Source of the DNA: Nitrospirota bacterium | Lineage (GTDB): Bacteria > Nitrospirota > Nitrospiria > Nitrospirales > Nitrospiraceae | DNA: 39,542 bases | Direction of reading: 5' to 3' | NCBI GenBank assembly: GCA_028876065.1 | Contig: JAGWTI010000024.1 | Span: 1-39,542, forward strand | Shown here: positions 6,485 to 15,304 of the stretch, one piece after another | Numbering within the stretch: position 1 is the first letter of the stretch | Layout of the letters: every line of letters starts with the position of its first letter | Position numbers and translations under genes: made by a program | The notes under the pieces: generated by a model | Told to the model about the DNA's origin: nothing | What the model saw: the letters and a program-made list of their open reading frames with translations, nothing else | Databases searched by the model: none

Positions 6485-7885
6485 ATGAACGTCATCGCGG
6501 TCGGTTTGAGCCACAAGACGGCTCCCGTGGAAGTGCGCGAACGGTTGGCCGTGCCGGAGAGCCGACTGGGCGAAGCGCTGCACCGGCTCTGCGCCTACCA
6601 GGGGATCAAAGAGGGCGTCCTGCTTTCCACCTGCAACCGCGTCGAAGTCTACGCCGTCGTGGACGACGTCGACGCCGGATTTGCACGGGTGCAGGAATTC
6701 CTGGCCGACACGCACCTTTCTCTGTCTTCCGAACAGCTGACGCCGCACCTCTACTGGCACACCGACGGCCGCGCGATCAGCCATTTGTTCCGGGTGGCCG
6801 CCAGCCTGGACTCGATGGTCGTCGGCGAGCCGCAGATCCTGGGTCAGCTCAAAGACGCCTTCGAGGCATCGCTGACCCACAAGGCCAGCGGCGTGGTGCT
6901 CAACAAGCTGCTCCAAAAAGCGATCTCGGCGGCCAAGCGGGTCCGGACGGAAACCAAAATCGCCGAAACCGCGGTGTCCGTCAGCTATGCCGCCGTGGAA
7001 CTCGCCAAAAAAATCTTCTCGAACCTCAACGAAAAGACGGTCTTGCTGGTCGGGGCCGGAGAGATGGCCAAACTGGCCGCCAAGCATCTGATCAACAACG
7101 GCGTGCAGCGGGTGATGATCACCACCCGCAACCCCCAGGGCGCGATCGAGCTGGCGCAACGCTTCAACGGAACCTCGATCCCGTTCGATGAGTTCCGTCG
7201 GGCCATGTCGGAGGCCGACATCGTCCTCTGTTCAACCGGCGCCGCCCACTACTTGATCGGAACCTCCGACGTGGAAGACGCCATCCGGCGGCGCATGAAC
7301 CGCCCCATTTTCCTGATCGACATCTCCGTGCCGCGCAATATCGAGCCGGCCGTCAAGGACATCGACAACGCGTTTCTGTTCGACATCGACGACCTGGAAA
7401 TGCGGGTCGAACAAAATCGGGAAGAGCGTCGGCGCGAAGCGGTGAAGGCGGAAGGGATGATCGAGGAAGAGGTTGCCGCCAGCCTCCAATGGCTCAAGTC
7501 GTTGGACGTGACGCCGACGATCGTGGCCCTGCGCAAGCGGGCTGAAGACATCAAGCAAGCCGAAATCGACAAAGCCATGGCCCGGCTCGGACACCTGTCG
7601 ACGGAAGAACGCAGCGCGATCGAGGGATTGGCCTCCGCCATCGTCAACAAACTGCTGCACGGCCCGCTCGTTACGCTCAAAACCGAGGCCAATTCCGCCG
7701 GCAGTTCCATGTATGTCGAAGCCGCCAAGCGCTTCTTCGGCTTGGAGGCAGGGCCGGACGCGGCCGCGCTTCCGGCAAAACGTAGGCCGGCCAAGGACGA
7801 GGAGGGAACCGCCGCGCCAGGCCGAGCGCCGGTCGTGGCCATGCAACAGCGCGATCCAGGGGAACCGGAGCACAAACGGGCGTGA
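6485..7885 (+). CDS. hemA: Glutamyl-tRNA reductase
   Basis: HemA reduces glutamyl-tRNA(Glu) with NADPH to glutamate-1-semialdehyde, the committed step of the C5 route to heme. The 466-residue protein starts with MNVIAVGLSHKTAPVEVRE. The catalytic Cys50 is in STCNRVEVY, followed by the SMVVGEPQILGQLK segment, the NADPH-binding VGAGEMAKLAAKHL, and the helical dimerisation domain from about residue 320. The last 45 residues are a Pro/Ala/Arg-rich tail beyond the conserved domain. I chose the ATG at 6485 because it gives the canonical N terminus and has GTGAGG upstream; the ATG at 6446 lies inside the preceding gene. Confidence 0.97.
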   Translation: MNVIAVGLSHKTAPVEVRERLAVPESRLGEALHRLCAYQGIKEGVLLSTCNRVEVYAVVDDVDAGFARVQEFLADTHLSLSSEQLTPHLYWHTDGRAISHLFRVAASLDSMVVGEPQILGQLKDAFEASLTHKASGVVLNKLLQKAISAAKRVRTETKIAETAVSVSYAAVELAKKIFSNLNEKTVLLVGAGEMAKLAAKHLINNGVQRVMITTRNPQGAIELAQRFNGTSIPFDEFRRAMSEADIVLCSTGAAHYLIGTSDVEDAIRRRMNRPIFLIDISVPRNIEPAVKDIDNAFLFDIDDLEMRVEQNREERRREAVKAEGMIEEEVAASLQWLKSLDVTPTIVALRKRAEDIKQAEIDKAMARLGHLSTEERSAIEGLASAIVNKLLHGPLVTLKTEANSAGSSMYVEAAKRFFGLEAGPDAAALPAKRRPAKDEEGTAAPGRAPVVAMQQRDPGEPEHKRA

Positions 7886-7903
7886 CCGACCAAAGGCGAG
7901 GCG

Positions 7904-8230
7904 ATGGCACAGGGCCCTCAACTGTTCACCTGCCCCAAGTGCCGGCATCGGTACCTCGGCCATGAACCGCTTCCCGACTGTCCCCGATGCGGATACGACT
8001 ACCGGGAACGTGAGGGGTTTCGGTGGGACGTGTTGATGTACTTGTTGGCCATCATGGGGTTACTGAGCTTTTTGCTCGTGGCATCTTACTACCGAGGCAA
8101 CTTGGGTGTGATGTCGCGAGAAACGGCCGCTGCGCCACAGGATGGGCTTGAAAAATTGCCCGGCGGATCTCCTCCGGCTGACTCGTCGGGAACGCTCTCC
8201 CCGAATCCTGATCGAAAACCGGGTCGGTGA
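7904..8230 (+). CDS. Zinc-ribbon, single-pass membrane protein of unknown function
   Basis: A 108-residue protein I cannot name. The N terminus holds two CxxC pairs (CPKC at 10-13 and CPRC at 26-29), a zinc-ribbon pattern. After FRWDVL comes one hydrophobic segment (about residues 44-63, MYLLAIMGLLSFLLVASYY), then a Pro/Gly/Ser-rich, probably disordered tail. The ribbon is therefore expected in the cytoplasm with the tail outside, though the reverse cannot be excluded. It lies 18 bases after hemA and 37 bases before hemC, so it is probably co-transcribed with heme genes. A role in tetrapyrrole synthesis is suggested only by position. Confidence 0.75.
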   Translation: MAQGPQLFTCPKCRHRYLGHEPLPDCPRCGYDYREREGFRWDVLMYLLAIMGLLSFLLVASYYRGNLGVMSRETAAAPQDGLEKLPGGSPPADSSGTLSPNPDRKPGR

Positions 8231-8267
8231 ACGCCGCCGGCGGGAAGGCTCAGACAGTACCAGGAAC

Positions 8268-9218
8268 ATGAAAACACGGACGACCACAACGCGTTCCTCA
8301 TTGATCATCGGAACCAGGGGCAGCAAACTGGCCCTCTGGCAGGCCGAATGGGTCCAGGCCAGCCTGCAGGCGTTGGCCCCGGAACTCTCGGTCACGCTCC
8401 AGACCATCAAGACCTCCGGAGACAAGATTCTGGACGTGCCCCTGGCCGCGATCGGCGGGAAAGGCCTCTTTGTGAAAGAAATCGAAGAGGCGCTGCTGCG
8501 AGAGGATATCGACCTGGCCGTCCACAGCATGAAAGACGTGCCCACGCAACTTCCCGAAGGACTCGCGATTCTGTGTATCCCCGAACGGGAGGACCCGCGC
8601 GACGCGTTGATCAGCCGAAACGAACTCAAACTGGCTGACCTGCCGCCCGGAGCCCGCGTCGGCACGAGCAGCCTTCGCCGGCAAGCCCAACTCCTGCACC
8701 ATCGGCCGGACCTCCGTATCCAGATGCTGCGCGGCAATCTGGACACCCGCCTGCGCAAGGTGCGCGACGGGGACTACGAGGCCATCGTGCTCGCGGCGGC
8801 GGGACTGTCCCGTTTAGGCTGGTCGGACCAAGTGTCGGAATATTTGCCGTACCAGGTCAGCTTGCCGGCCATCGGGCAGGGGGCGATCGGGATCGAGGGA
8901 CGCCGCGACGACGCCTTTGTGCGCTCCCTCGTCCAACAACTTGATCACCAGGCGACTCATACGGCCGTGACCGCGGAACGGGCCCTGCTGGAGCGGCTGG
9001 AAGGAGGGTGCCAGGTCCCCATTGCCGCCCATGCGGTCCTCCGGGGAGACACCCTGCTCATGGACGGGCTTGTGGCCAGCGTCGATGGACAACAGGTGCT
9101 GCGCGAGACGATCGAGGGGCCGGCGACCGAGGCCGAACGTGTGGGACGCCGACTGGCGGAACAGCTGCTGGCCCGCGGCGGCCGCGCGATTTTGAGTCAG
9201 GTGTATGGGAACCGCTGA
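8268..9218 (+). CDS. hemC: Hydroxymethylbilane synthase (porphobilinogen deaminase)
   Basis: HemC joins four porphobilinogens into hydroxymethylbilane. The 316-residue protein shows IGTRGSKLALWQAEWV at the N terminus, KTSGDKI, GGKGLFVKEIEEALL, DLAVHSMKDVPTQLPEGL, GTSSLRRQAQL and LRGNLDTRLRK. The Cys that carries the dipyrromethane cofactor is Cys248 in EGGCQVPIAAHA. The ATG at 8268 is used because the upstream in-frame extension overlaps the zinc-ribbon gene and lacks family similarity; its Shine-Dalgarno (CAGGAAC) is weak. It is one base from the start chosen for cobA-hemD. Confidence 0.97.
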   Translation: MKTRTTTTRSSLIIGTRGSKLALWQAEWVQASLQALAPELSVTLQTIKTSGDKILDVPLAAIGGKGLFVKEIEEALLREDIDLAVHSMKDVPTQLPEGLAILCIPEREDPRDALISRNELKLADLPPGARVGTSSLRRQAQLLHHRPDLRIQMLRGNLDTRLRKVRDGDYEAIVLAAAGLSRLGWSDQVSEYLPYQVSLPAIGQGAIGIEGRRDDAFVRSLVQQLDHQATHTAVTAERALLERLEGGCQVPIAAHAVLRGDTLLMDGLVASVDGQQVLRETIEGPATEAERVGRRLAEQLLARGGRAILSQVYGNR

Positions 9219-9219
9219 C

Positions 9220-10767
9220 ATGGCCAAGAAGAACGGCATGGTCTATTTAGTCGGGGCCGGGCCGGGCGACCCGATGCTCCTGACGCTGCGCGGCAAGGAA
9301 TGCTTGCAGCAGGCCGACGTGGTCCTCTACGATTACCTGGCCAACCCGCTGCTCCTCGCTCACGTCGCACCTCATGCCGAGCGCATCTATGTGGGCCGAC
9401 GGGGACGGGGACGGTACCAGGACCAGGAGGCCATTATCCGCCTCATGATCGAGCGCGCCCGAGCAGGCCGGATCGTCGTCAGGCTGAAAGGGGGAGACCC
9501 CTTCGTGTTCGGACGGGGCGGGGAGGAAGCGGAAGCTGTGGCGGCGGCCGGATTGCCGTTCGAAGTCGTGCCCGGCGTCACTTCCGCCGTGGCCGCGCCG
9601 GCCTATGCCGGCATTCCGGTGACCCACCGCACGTTGGCCTCGACCGTCACGTTCGTGACCGGACACGAAGACCCGGCGAAGGGAGCGGCCACTTTGGAAT
9701 GGCCTCGCCTGGCGGCAAGCCAGGGCACGCTGGTCTTTCTGATGGGCATGAAAAACCTGCCGACCATCGTCGAACACCTCTTGGCTGAGGGAAAGCCGGG
9801 CGAGACGCCGGTCGCCTTGATCCGCTGGGGAACCAGGTCCGACCAACGAACGGTCGTGGGCACGTTGCACACGATCGTCTCCCACGCCCAAGCGGCGGCC
9901 TTGGAGCCTCCCACCATCATTGTGGTCGGCGAGGTGGTGCGGCTCCGCGAGCAATTGAATTGGTTTGAAACCAAGCCCCTGTTCGGCAAACGCATTCTCG
10001 TGACCAGGGCCAAGGAACAAGCGGGGGAACTGACCCAGCTGCTCAGAGCCTATGGGGCAGACCCGGTTGAATGCCCGACGATCGACATCGTCCCGCCCGA
10101 GTCCTGGGAAGAACTGGACGGGGCGGTGGCCAGACTGGCTCGCTATCAATGGCTGATCTTCACCAGCGTGAACGGCGTTCGGCCCTTCATGGAGCGACTG
10201 CACCGGCAGGGCCTGGACAGCCGTACCTTGTCCGGCCTGCGGATTGCCTGCATCGGGCCGCGGACGGCCCAGGAATTAGCCACCTACGGCCTGCGCGCCG
10301 ACTTGCTCCCCTCGGAATTTCAAGCCGAAGGATTGGTGGAGGCCATGAAAGCCGCGGGGGTTGCCGGACAGCAGGTGCTGATCCCCCGCGCCGCCGTGGC
10401 GCGCGAGCTCCTTCCCGAACAGTTGCGCGCACTCGGGGCGGCCGTGTCGGTCGTCACGGCCTATCGGACGATCTGCCCGGCGGCGGACCGGGCCTGGGTC
10501 AAAGATCTCCTCCGGCGGGGTGCGATCCACGTCATCACCTTCGCCAGTTCCTCGACCGTCCGCAATTTTACACAGCTGTTCGACAGCCGGGATGAGATGA
10601 AGGCCCTGACCGCCGGCGCGGCCGTCGCCTGCATCGGCCCCATCACGGCCCAGACCGCCTCGGAGCTGGGCATGCCCGCAACCATCACGGCGGCCGAAAA
10701 CACCATCCCGGCATTGGTGGAGGCGATCCTCCGACATGCCGCGAGTCCGGCCATGGCCACTTCTTGA
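9220..10767 (+). CDS. cobA-hemD: Fused uroporphyrinogen-III C-methyltransferase / uroporphyrinogen-III synthase
   Basis: A two-domain fusion of 515 residues. The N-terminal half (about 1-245) is SUMT/CobA, which methylates uroporphyrinogen III towards siroheme and corrinoids. Its motifs are VYLVGAGPGDPMLLTLRG, GGDPFVFGRGGEE, VVPGVTSA and GIPVTHR. The C-terminal half (about 255-510) is HemD, which cyclises hydroxymethylbilane to uroporphyrinogen III; FGKRILVTRAKEQA and IFTSVNGVRPF are visible. The fusion puts the branch-point product and its first methylation in one polypeptide. An alternative ATG at 9205, overlapping hemC, would add five residues. It directly follows hemC, so translational coupling is likely. 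Confidence 0.94.
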   Translation: MAKKNGMVYLVGAGPGDPMLLTLRGKECLQQADVVLYDYLANPLLLAHVAPHAERIYVGRRGRGRYQDQEAIIRLMIERARAGRIVVRLKGGDPFVFGRGGEEAEAVAAAGLPFEVVPGVTSAVAAPAYAGIPVTHRTLASTVTFVTGHEDPAKGAATLEWPRLAASQGTLVFLMGMKNLPTIVEHLLAEGKPGETPVALIRWGTRSDQRTVVGTLHTIVSHAQAAALEPPTIIVVGEVVRLREQLNWFETKPLFGKRILVTRAKEQAGELTQLLRAYGADPVECPTIDIVPPESWEELDGAVARLARYQWLIFTSVNGVRPFMERLHRQGLDSRTLSGLRIACIGPRTAQELATYGLRADLLPSEFQAEGLVEAMKAAGVAGQQVLIPRAAVARELLPEQLRALGAAVSVVTAYRTICPAADRAWVKDLLRRGAIHVITFASSSTVRNFTQLFDSRDEMKALTAGAAVACIGPITAQTASELGMPATITAAENTIPALVEAILRHAASPAMATS

Positions 10768-10842
10768 ACGCGAATCATCGCAATACGCACGAGGTCGATC
10801 TCTGTTATTAACCGCCATCATCACCAGCAAACGGAGGGCAGT

Positions 10843-11235
10843 ATGGTTCCAGTGAAATCGTTCATGGTGCCGAAGGACAAATTCATTTCGGTGGACCGGG
10901 ACACGGATGTCCGGAAGGCGGCCCAGGTCATGCGCGACCGCAACATCGGCAGCGTCTTCATCACGAGGGATAACGAGATCATCGGCATTCTCACCGATAC
11001 CGACCTCGTGCGGCGCGTCGTCGCGGTGGGCGCCGATGCCGCCAAAACCCCCGTCGAGCAGATCATGTCGGCGCCGATCCTGACCATCGAGGAAAACAAG
11101 ACCATCCTCGACGCCAACGACATGATGGCCGCTCACCATTTGCGCCATCTCGGGGTGACCAGGAACGGCGCCTTGGTGGGGATGATTTCGGTACGCGACC
11201 TGGTCGTGTTCCTGACCAATCTCCCGAGAAAGTAG
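10843..11235 (+). CDS. CBS-domain pair protein
   Basis: A 130-residue protein consisting of two CBS domains in tandem (about residues 8-60 and 72-127), the Bateman module that senses adenine nucleotides or related ligands. Seen motifs are [23 protein letters not shown] with [11 protein letters not shown] in the first, and [16 protein letters not shown] with [11 protein letters not shown] in the second. There is no attached effector domain. GGAGGG lies just before the ATG. It is placed between cobA-hemD (75 bases) and hemB (8 bases). A regulatory role in heme synthesis is a guess from position; stand-alone CBS proteins occur in many contexts. Confidence 0.9.
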   Translation: MVPVKSFMVPKDKFISVDRDTDVRKAAQVMRDRNIGSVFITRDNEIIGILTDTDLVRRVVAVGADAAKTPVEQIMSAPILTIEENKTILDANDMMAAHHLRHLGVTRNGALVGMISVRDLVVFLTNLPRK

Positions 11236-11243
11236 GGACGAGC

Positions 11244-12218
11244 ATGGCGTTTCCCTGTCAACGATTGAGGCGCTTGCGGCAGAGCGAGCCCCTGCGCCGG
11301 ATGGTCAGAGAGACGCACCTCAGACCGGAGGACTTGATCTATCCCTTGTTTGTGGTGACCGGCCGAGACCAGCGGCAGCCGATTGCTTCCATGCCCGGTC
11401 AGTTCCGCCTGTCGATCGATCTGCTGGTCAAGGAGGCCGCCGACGCCAGGCAGCTCGGCATTCCGGCCGTGATTCTCTTCGGCATTCCCGACAAGAAGGA
11501 CGAGCGGGGATCGGGCGCCTACGACCCGGACGGGATCGTTCAACGGGCCGTCAAGACCTTGAAGGAACAGGTGCCGGGGCTCGTCGTCATCACCGACGTC
11601 TGTATCGACGAGTACACATCCCACGGCCATTGCGGCCTCGTCCAAGACGGACGGATCCTGAACGACGAAACCTTGGAGTGTCTGCGGGCCATGGCCCTGA
11701 CCCACGCCAAGGCCGGGGTGGACATGCTGGCGCCTTCCGACATGATGGATGGGCGCGTCGGCGCCATCCGCGAGGAACTGGACCGAGGAGGATTCAGCGA
11801 GCTGCCCATTATGGCCTATAGTGCCAAGTTCGCCTCCTGCTTCTACGCCCCCTTCCGCGAGGCGGCGGATTCCAGCCCCAAGTTCGGCGACCGCCAATCC
11901 TACCAGATGGACCCGGCCAACGCGCGCGAAGCGCTCAGGGAAATCGACTTGGATATCGAGGAGGGGGCGGACATTGTCATGGTCAAGCCTGCCTTGCCCT
12001 TCTTGGACATCATCGCCGCCGCGAGGGCCAGGACCAACCATCCCATCGCCGCCTACCAAGTCAGCGGGGAATACAGCATGATCAAAGCCGCGGCTCACGC
12101 CGGCTGGTTGGATGAGACCCGGGCCATGCTGGAATCGCTCGTGTCGATCAAGCGGGCCGGCGCCGATCTGATTCTGACCTATTTTGCGAAAGAAGCAGCC
12201 CGGCTGCTTCACGGCTGA
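11244..12218 (+). CDS. hemB: Delta-aminolevulinic acid dehydratase (porphobilinogen synthase)
   Basis: HemB condenses two 5-aminolevulinate molecules into porphobilinogen. The 324-residue protein has both Schiff-base lysines, Lys195 in YSAKFAS and Lys248 in [11 protein letters not shown]. The active-site metal loop reads [14 protein letters not shown]: Cys120, Asp122 and Cys130. The zinc-type enzyme of E. coli has Cys at all three places, while magnesium-type enzymes have Ala/Asp/Asp, so this site is mixed. The allosteric region [10 protein letters not shown] is present. The gene lies 8 bases after the CBS gene and 4 bases before ribF, which suggests an operon continuing out of the heme cluster. 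Confidence 0.97.
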   Translation: MAFPCQRLRRLRQSEPLRRMVRETHLRPEDLIYPLFVVTGRDQRQPIASMPGQFRLSIDLLVKEAADARQLGIPAVILFGIPDKKDERGSGAYDPDGIVQRAVKTLKEQVPGLVVITDVCIDEYTSHGHCGLVQDGRILNDETLECLRAMALTHAKAGVDMLAPSDMMDGRVGAIREELDRGGFSELPIMAYSAKFASCFYAPFREAADSSPKFGDRQSYQMDPANAREALREIDLDIEEGADIVMVKPALPFLDIIAAARARTNHPIAAYQVSGEYSMIKAAAHAGWLDETRAMLESLVSIKRAGADLILTYFAKEAARLLHG

Positions 12219-12222
12219 CCGG

Positions 12223-13170
12223 ATGAAAATCACCAGAGGCCTGGCCGCACACACACTGTCTCCCTACCCCGTCCTGACGATCGGGAACTTCGACGGCCAG
12301 CACCGGGGCCATCAGGCCCTGCTTCGGACCGTCGTGCGGACCGCCGCCGAGGCCGGCGGCACTCCGATGGTGCTGACCTTCGACCCGCACCCCATCACCG
12401 TGCTGAGACCCGGCATTGACCTGCTGCTCCTGACCCCTCCTGAGGAGAAGCTCGCGCGCTTCCAAGAGGCCGGCATCAAGGAAGTCCTGTGCCTGACCTT
12501 TGACTCGGCTTTGGCGGCGTTGACGCCGGAAGCGTTCGTATTCCAGGTGTTGCGGGACGGGATCGGCGTCAAGGAGCTGTTCGTCGGCCAACACTTTGCA
12601 TTCGGAAAAGGCCGGGCGGGGCGTATGGACGACCTGCTCCGCCTCAGCGCCCAAGCGGGATTTCGCGTTCATGCGGTCCCGCCCGTGCTGGTGGATGGGG
12701 AGGTGGTCAGTTCCACCAGAATCCGGCATCTGGTCCAAGCCGGGGAATTGCGCGCCGCCGCTCGCTGCCTGGGCCGTCCCTATGGATTCAACGGTTCCGT
12801 GATCATGGGAGCCCAGCGAGGCCAGGCCCTCGGCTGGCCGACCGCCAACCTTCGTCTCCCGCAGGGCCTTGCGCTTCCGCCCGACGGCGTATACGCCACG
12901 ATCGCGCATTGGAAAGGGGAGAAACTCTCCTCTGCCTCTTACATCGGCTCGCGTCCGACGTTCGACGCCGGTGAGCGACTCTTGGAAGTGCACCTCCTGG
13001 ACCACAAGGTCCATCTCTACGGAGAAGAGATTCGGGTCGAGTTTATCGAGCGAATCAGAGGAGACCTGAGGTTTGATTCCGCGCAGGAGCTATCCGCCCG
13101 TATTGAAGTGGACGTACGGCTGGCCAGAGAAGCGCTGGCGACCCTGCCGCAGACTCTGGCGGAAGCCTAA
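12223..13170 (+). CDS. ribF: Bifunctional riboflavin kinase / FAD synthetase
   Basis: RibF phosphorylates riboflavin to FMN and adenylates FMN to FAD. The 315-residue protein has the N-terminal nucleotidyltransferase domain with IGNFDGQHRGHQALL, LTFDPHP and SSTRIRHLVQAGEL. The C-terminal riboflavin kinase domain (from about residue 185) carries GQALGWPTANL and YASYIGSRPTF-type strands, with the acidic EVHLLD and DLRFDSAQEL ends. The ATG at 12223 lies four bases after the hemB stop; the longer reading would overlap hemB. The length is typical for the family. Confidence 0.95.
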   Translation: MKITRGLAAHTLSPYPVLTIGNFDGQHRGHQALLRTVVRTAAEAGGTPMVLTFDPHPITVLRPGIDLLLLTPPEEKLARFQEAGIKEVLCLTFDSALAALTPEAFVFQVLRDGIGVKELFVGQHFAFGKGRAGRMDDLLRLSAQAGFRVHAVPPVLVDGEVVSSTRIRHLVQAGELRAAARCLGRPYGFNGSVIMGAQRGQALGWPTANLRLPQGLALPPDGVYATIAHWKGEKLSSASYIGSRPTFDAGERLLEVHLLDHKVHLYGEEIRVEFIERIRGDLRFDSAQELSARIEVDVRLAREALATLPQTLAEA

Positions 13171-13185
13171 GGGAAACGCTTGCCC

Positions 13186-14664
13186 ATGCCCCGACGCACC
13201 ACGACAGAGACGAAGCCGGTACGGTTGGCACAGCTCGTTGCCGCGCGCGCGAGGGCTGCCGGCCTCATCGAGCCAGGCCAACAGATCCTGGTTTCCGTCT
13301 CCGGAGGACCGGATTCCGTGGCACTCCTGTCCATCTTGCAGGAACTGGCACCAACCTGGCGCCTCACGTTGCGCGCGGCCCACATCAATCATGAACTTCG
13401 CGGGGAGGAATCGGAAGAAGATGCCCGATTTGTGGCCCGTCTTTGCGGCCGGTTTGGCATTCCCTTGCATTGCGAACGGGTCCCCATGGAAAAATCCGGA
13501 GCGAAGGCCCACCGATCTTCGCTTCAGGAGCGAGCGCGAGAGGCGCGCTACCAGATTCTCCGGCGACTGAGCCAAGCCTTGGCGGCCGACCGAGTCGCGT
13601 TGGGGCATCAAGCCGACGACCAGGCTGAGACTCTGCTCATGTGGATGTTGCGCGGAGCCGGCACGACCGGGATGGCCGGCATCCCATCGATCCGTGAGTC
13701 GCTCTTCATCCGCCCGCTCCTGGGCATTTCTCGCGACGCGATCCTGCAATACCTCTGGAGTCGCGAGTTGCCCTTCCGGCTCGACTCGAGCAACGCCAAG
13801 CCCACGTATATGCGGAACCGAATCCGCCAGGAATTGTTGCCCGCGATGCGACGGTTCAATCCGGCCGTGGTCGAAAGTTTGGCTCGTCAGGCGGCCATTC
13901 TCCGGGAAGAAGACGCGTATCTGCATCAGGTGGCCTGCCAAGCGATGGGCACCCTTGTACACCACACGGATCGAGGCATTCTGGTCGACAGAGCCGGCTT
14001 TCTGGCCCTTCCCTTGACTCTCCAGCGGCGCATCCTTCGTCTCCTGCTCCAAAACTTGCACCCGCGCCGCCAAGGCCCCGGATTCAAGACCATCGCCTCG
14101 CTCCTGGAAACGGTGTTCAAGGGAAACGCCGGCTCGATCCTCTCTCTACAGGGCGTCCGCGTCACGCAGGAGTACGATGTCGTCCGGCTGCAAGCAAATC
14201 GGCACGCCCCTGCGGCCACATTCGCCGATGGCGCCCCTTCAGCCATGGCGCGCAGCGGTCTGACCTTGCCGGTTCCCGCGGCAATCCAGTGGCCTCTCAC
14301 CGGCCAAGTGATTCGCGCCAGCGTCGCATGCCCATGTCCCTCCCCAAGCCAGGCCCTGCCTCGCAACCTGGCTGTCTTCGATCTCGATCGCATCTCCATG
14401 CCGCTGACGGTTCGATCCTGGCGCACAGGCGACGCCTTTCAACCGGCAGGGATGGGCGGCCGCAGCAAAAAGTTGCAGGATTTTTTTTCGGACATCAAAG
14501 TGCCACGACAGGCCCGCAGGCTTATCCCCATCGTGCGTGCCCCCGAAGGCATCCTGTGGGTGGCAGGCTATCGGGCCGATCATCGTTTCCACGCTCAGGC
14601 TGGGACGCGGCGGATCGTGCGACTCGAATTGCTGGAGGCCTCGTCGGAAGGAGGAGCGGACTGA
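13186..14664 (+). CDS. tilS: tRNA(Ile)-lysidine synthase
   Basis: TilS attaches lysine to C34 of tRNA-Ile(CAU) so that it reads AUA and is charged with isoleucine; it is essential in most bacteria. The 492-residue protein has the PP-loop SGGPDS at residues 39-44, AAHINHELRG, ALGHQADDQAETLLM, and the RLDSSNAKPTYMRNRIRQELLP segment. The C-terminal TilS domain reads WRTGDAFQPAGMGGRSKKLQDFFSD with IVRAPEGILWVAGYR, so the full-length form is present. I chose the ATG at 13186; a TTG at 13180 would add two residues. One base separates it from hpt. Confidence 0.96.
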   Translation: MPRRTTTETKPVRLAQLVAARARAAGLIEPGQQILVSVSGGPDSVALLSILQELAPTWRLTLRAAHINHELRGEESEEDARFVARLCGRFGIPLHCERVPMEKSGAKAHRSSLQERAREARYQILRRLSQALAADRVALGHQADDQAETLLMWMLRGAGTTGMAGIPSIRESLFIRPLLGISRDAILQYLWSRELPFRLDSSNAKPTYMRNRIRQELLPAMRRFNPAVVESLARQAAILREEDAYLHQVACQAMGTLVHHTDRGILVDRAGFLALPLTLQRRILRLLLQNLHPRRQGPGFKTIASLLETVFKGNAGSILSLQGVRVTQEYDVVRLQANRHAPAATFADGAPSAMARSGLTLPVPAAIQWPLTGQVIRASVACPCPSPSQALPRNLAVFDLDRISMPLTVRSWRTGDAFQPAGMGGRSKKLQDFFSDIKVPRQARRLIPIVRAPEGILWVAGYRADHRFHAQAGTRRIVRLELLEASSEGGAD

Positions 14665-14665
14665 C

Positions 14666-15214
14666 ATGGAACGTATCTTCGGGCGTCCGATCGTCACACA
14701 GGAACAGATGCGCACCCGGATCAAGGATCTCGGCCGGGAAATCGCATCAGACTATGCCGACAAGGACCTCATTCTGGTGGGTATCCTCAAGGGCGCCTTC
14801 GCTTTTTATGCCGACTTGGCCCGGGCGATCCGTATCCCGCTGCGGGTGGACTTTTTGGTGGTCACCAGTTACGGCTCTCGGGCGAAGACGTCGGGCAAGG
14901 TCAAGATGGTGACGGATTTGACGGAAAACATTGCCGGACGGGACGTGCTGCTGGTCGAGGATATCGTCGACTCGGGCCTGACCTTGCAGTACCTGACCAA
15001 GACCCTGTCCAAGCGGAAACCCAAATCCATCAAGGCATGCGCCTTGTTGAACAAGCCGGACCGCCGCCAGGTGACGGTGCCGGTGGATTATGTGGGGTTT
15101 GAAATCCCCAACAAGTACGTGGTCGGCTACGGCCTGGATTACCAGCAGAAATATCGGAACCTGCCCTATCTGGCCGTCCTGGACCAGGTCGATGAAGAAG
15201 GGGAGGCGACGTAG
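14666..15214 (+). CDS. hpt: Hypoxanthine phosphoribosyltransferase
   Basis: Hpt salvages hypoxanthine and guanine to IMP and GMP with PRPP. The 182-residue protein has the PRPP-binding loop LLVEDIVDSGLTLQYL, the flexible loop VTSYGSRAKTSGKVKMV, the early LVGILKGAFAFYADLAR segment and the KPDRRQV / VGFEIPNKYVVGYGLDY C-terminal part. GGAGGAG stands nine bases before the ATG at 14666, which is why the longer reading into tilS is rejected. The tilS-hpt-ftsH order is widely conserved. It is probably the last gene of the transcript that starts at the heme-cluster promoter. Confidence 0.96.
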   Translation: MERIFGRPIVTQEQMRTRIKDLGREIASDYADKDLILVGILKGAFAFYADLARAIRIPLRVDFLVVTSYGSRAKTSGKVKMVTDLTENIAGRDVLLVEDIVDSGLTLQYLTKTLSKRKPKSIKACALLNKPDRRQVTVPVDYVGFEIPNKYVVGYGLDYQQKYRNLPYLAVLDQVDEEGEAT

Positions 15215-15221
15215 CATTCGG

Positions 15222-15251
15222 TTGTCAGCCTTTGAACAACTATGATAGTAT
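15222..15251 (+). promoter_or_regulatory. Possible ftsH promoter
   Basis: In the 90-base gap after hpt, a -35-like TTGTCA (15222-15227) lies 18 bases from TAGTAT (15246-15251). An overlapping TATGAT (15241-15246) has no good -35. The element is of moderate quality. Confidence 0.42.
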
Positions 15252-15304
15252 TCGCAATCGGTTTGATTCCTTGCCCCGGCTGTTGCGAAGGCTGAGGAGG
15301 AGCG

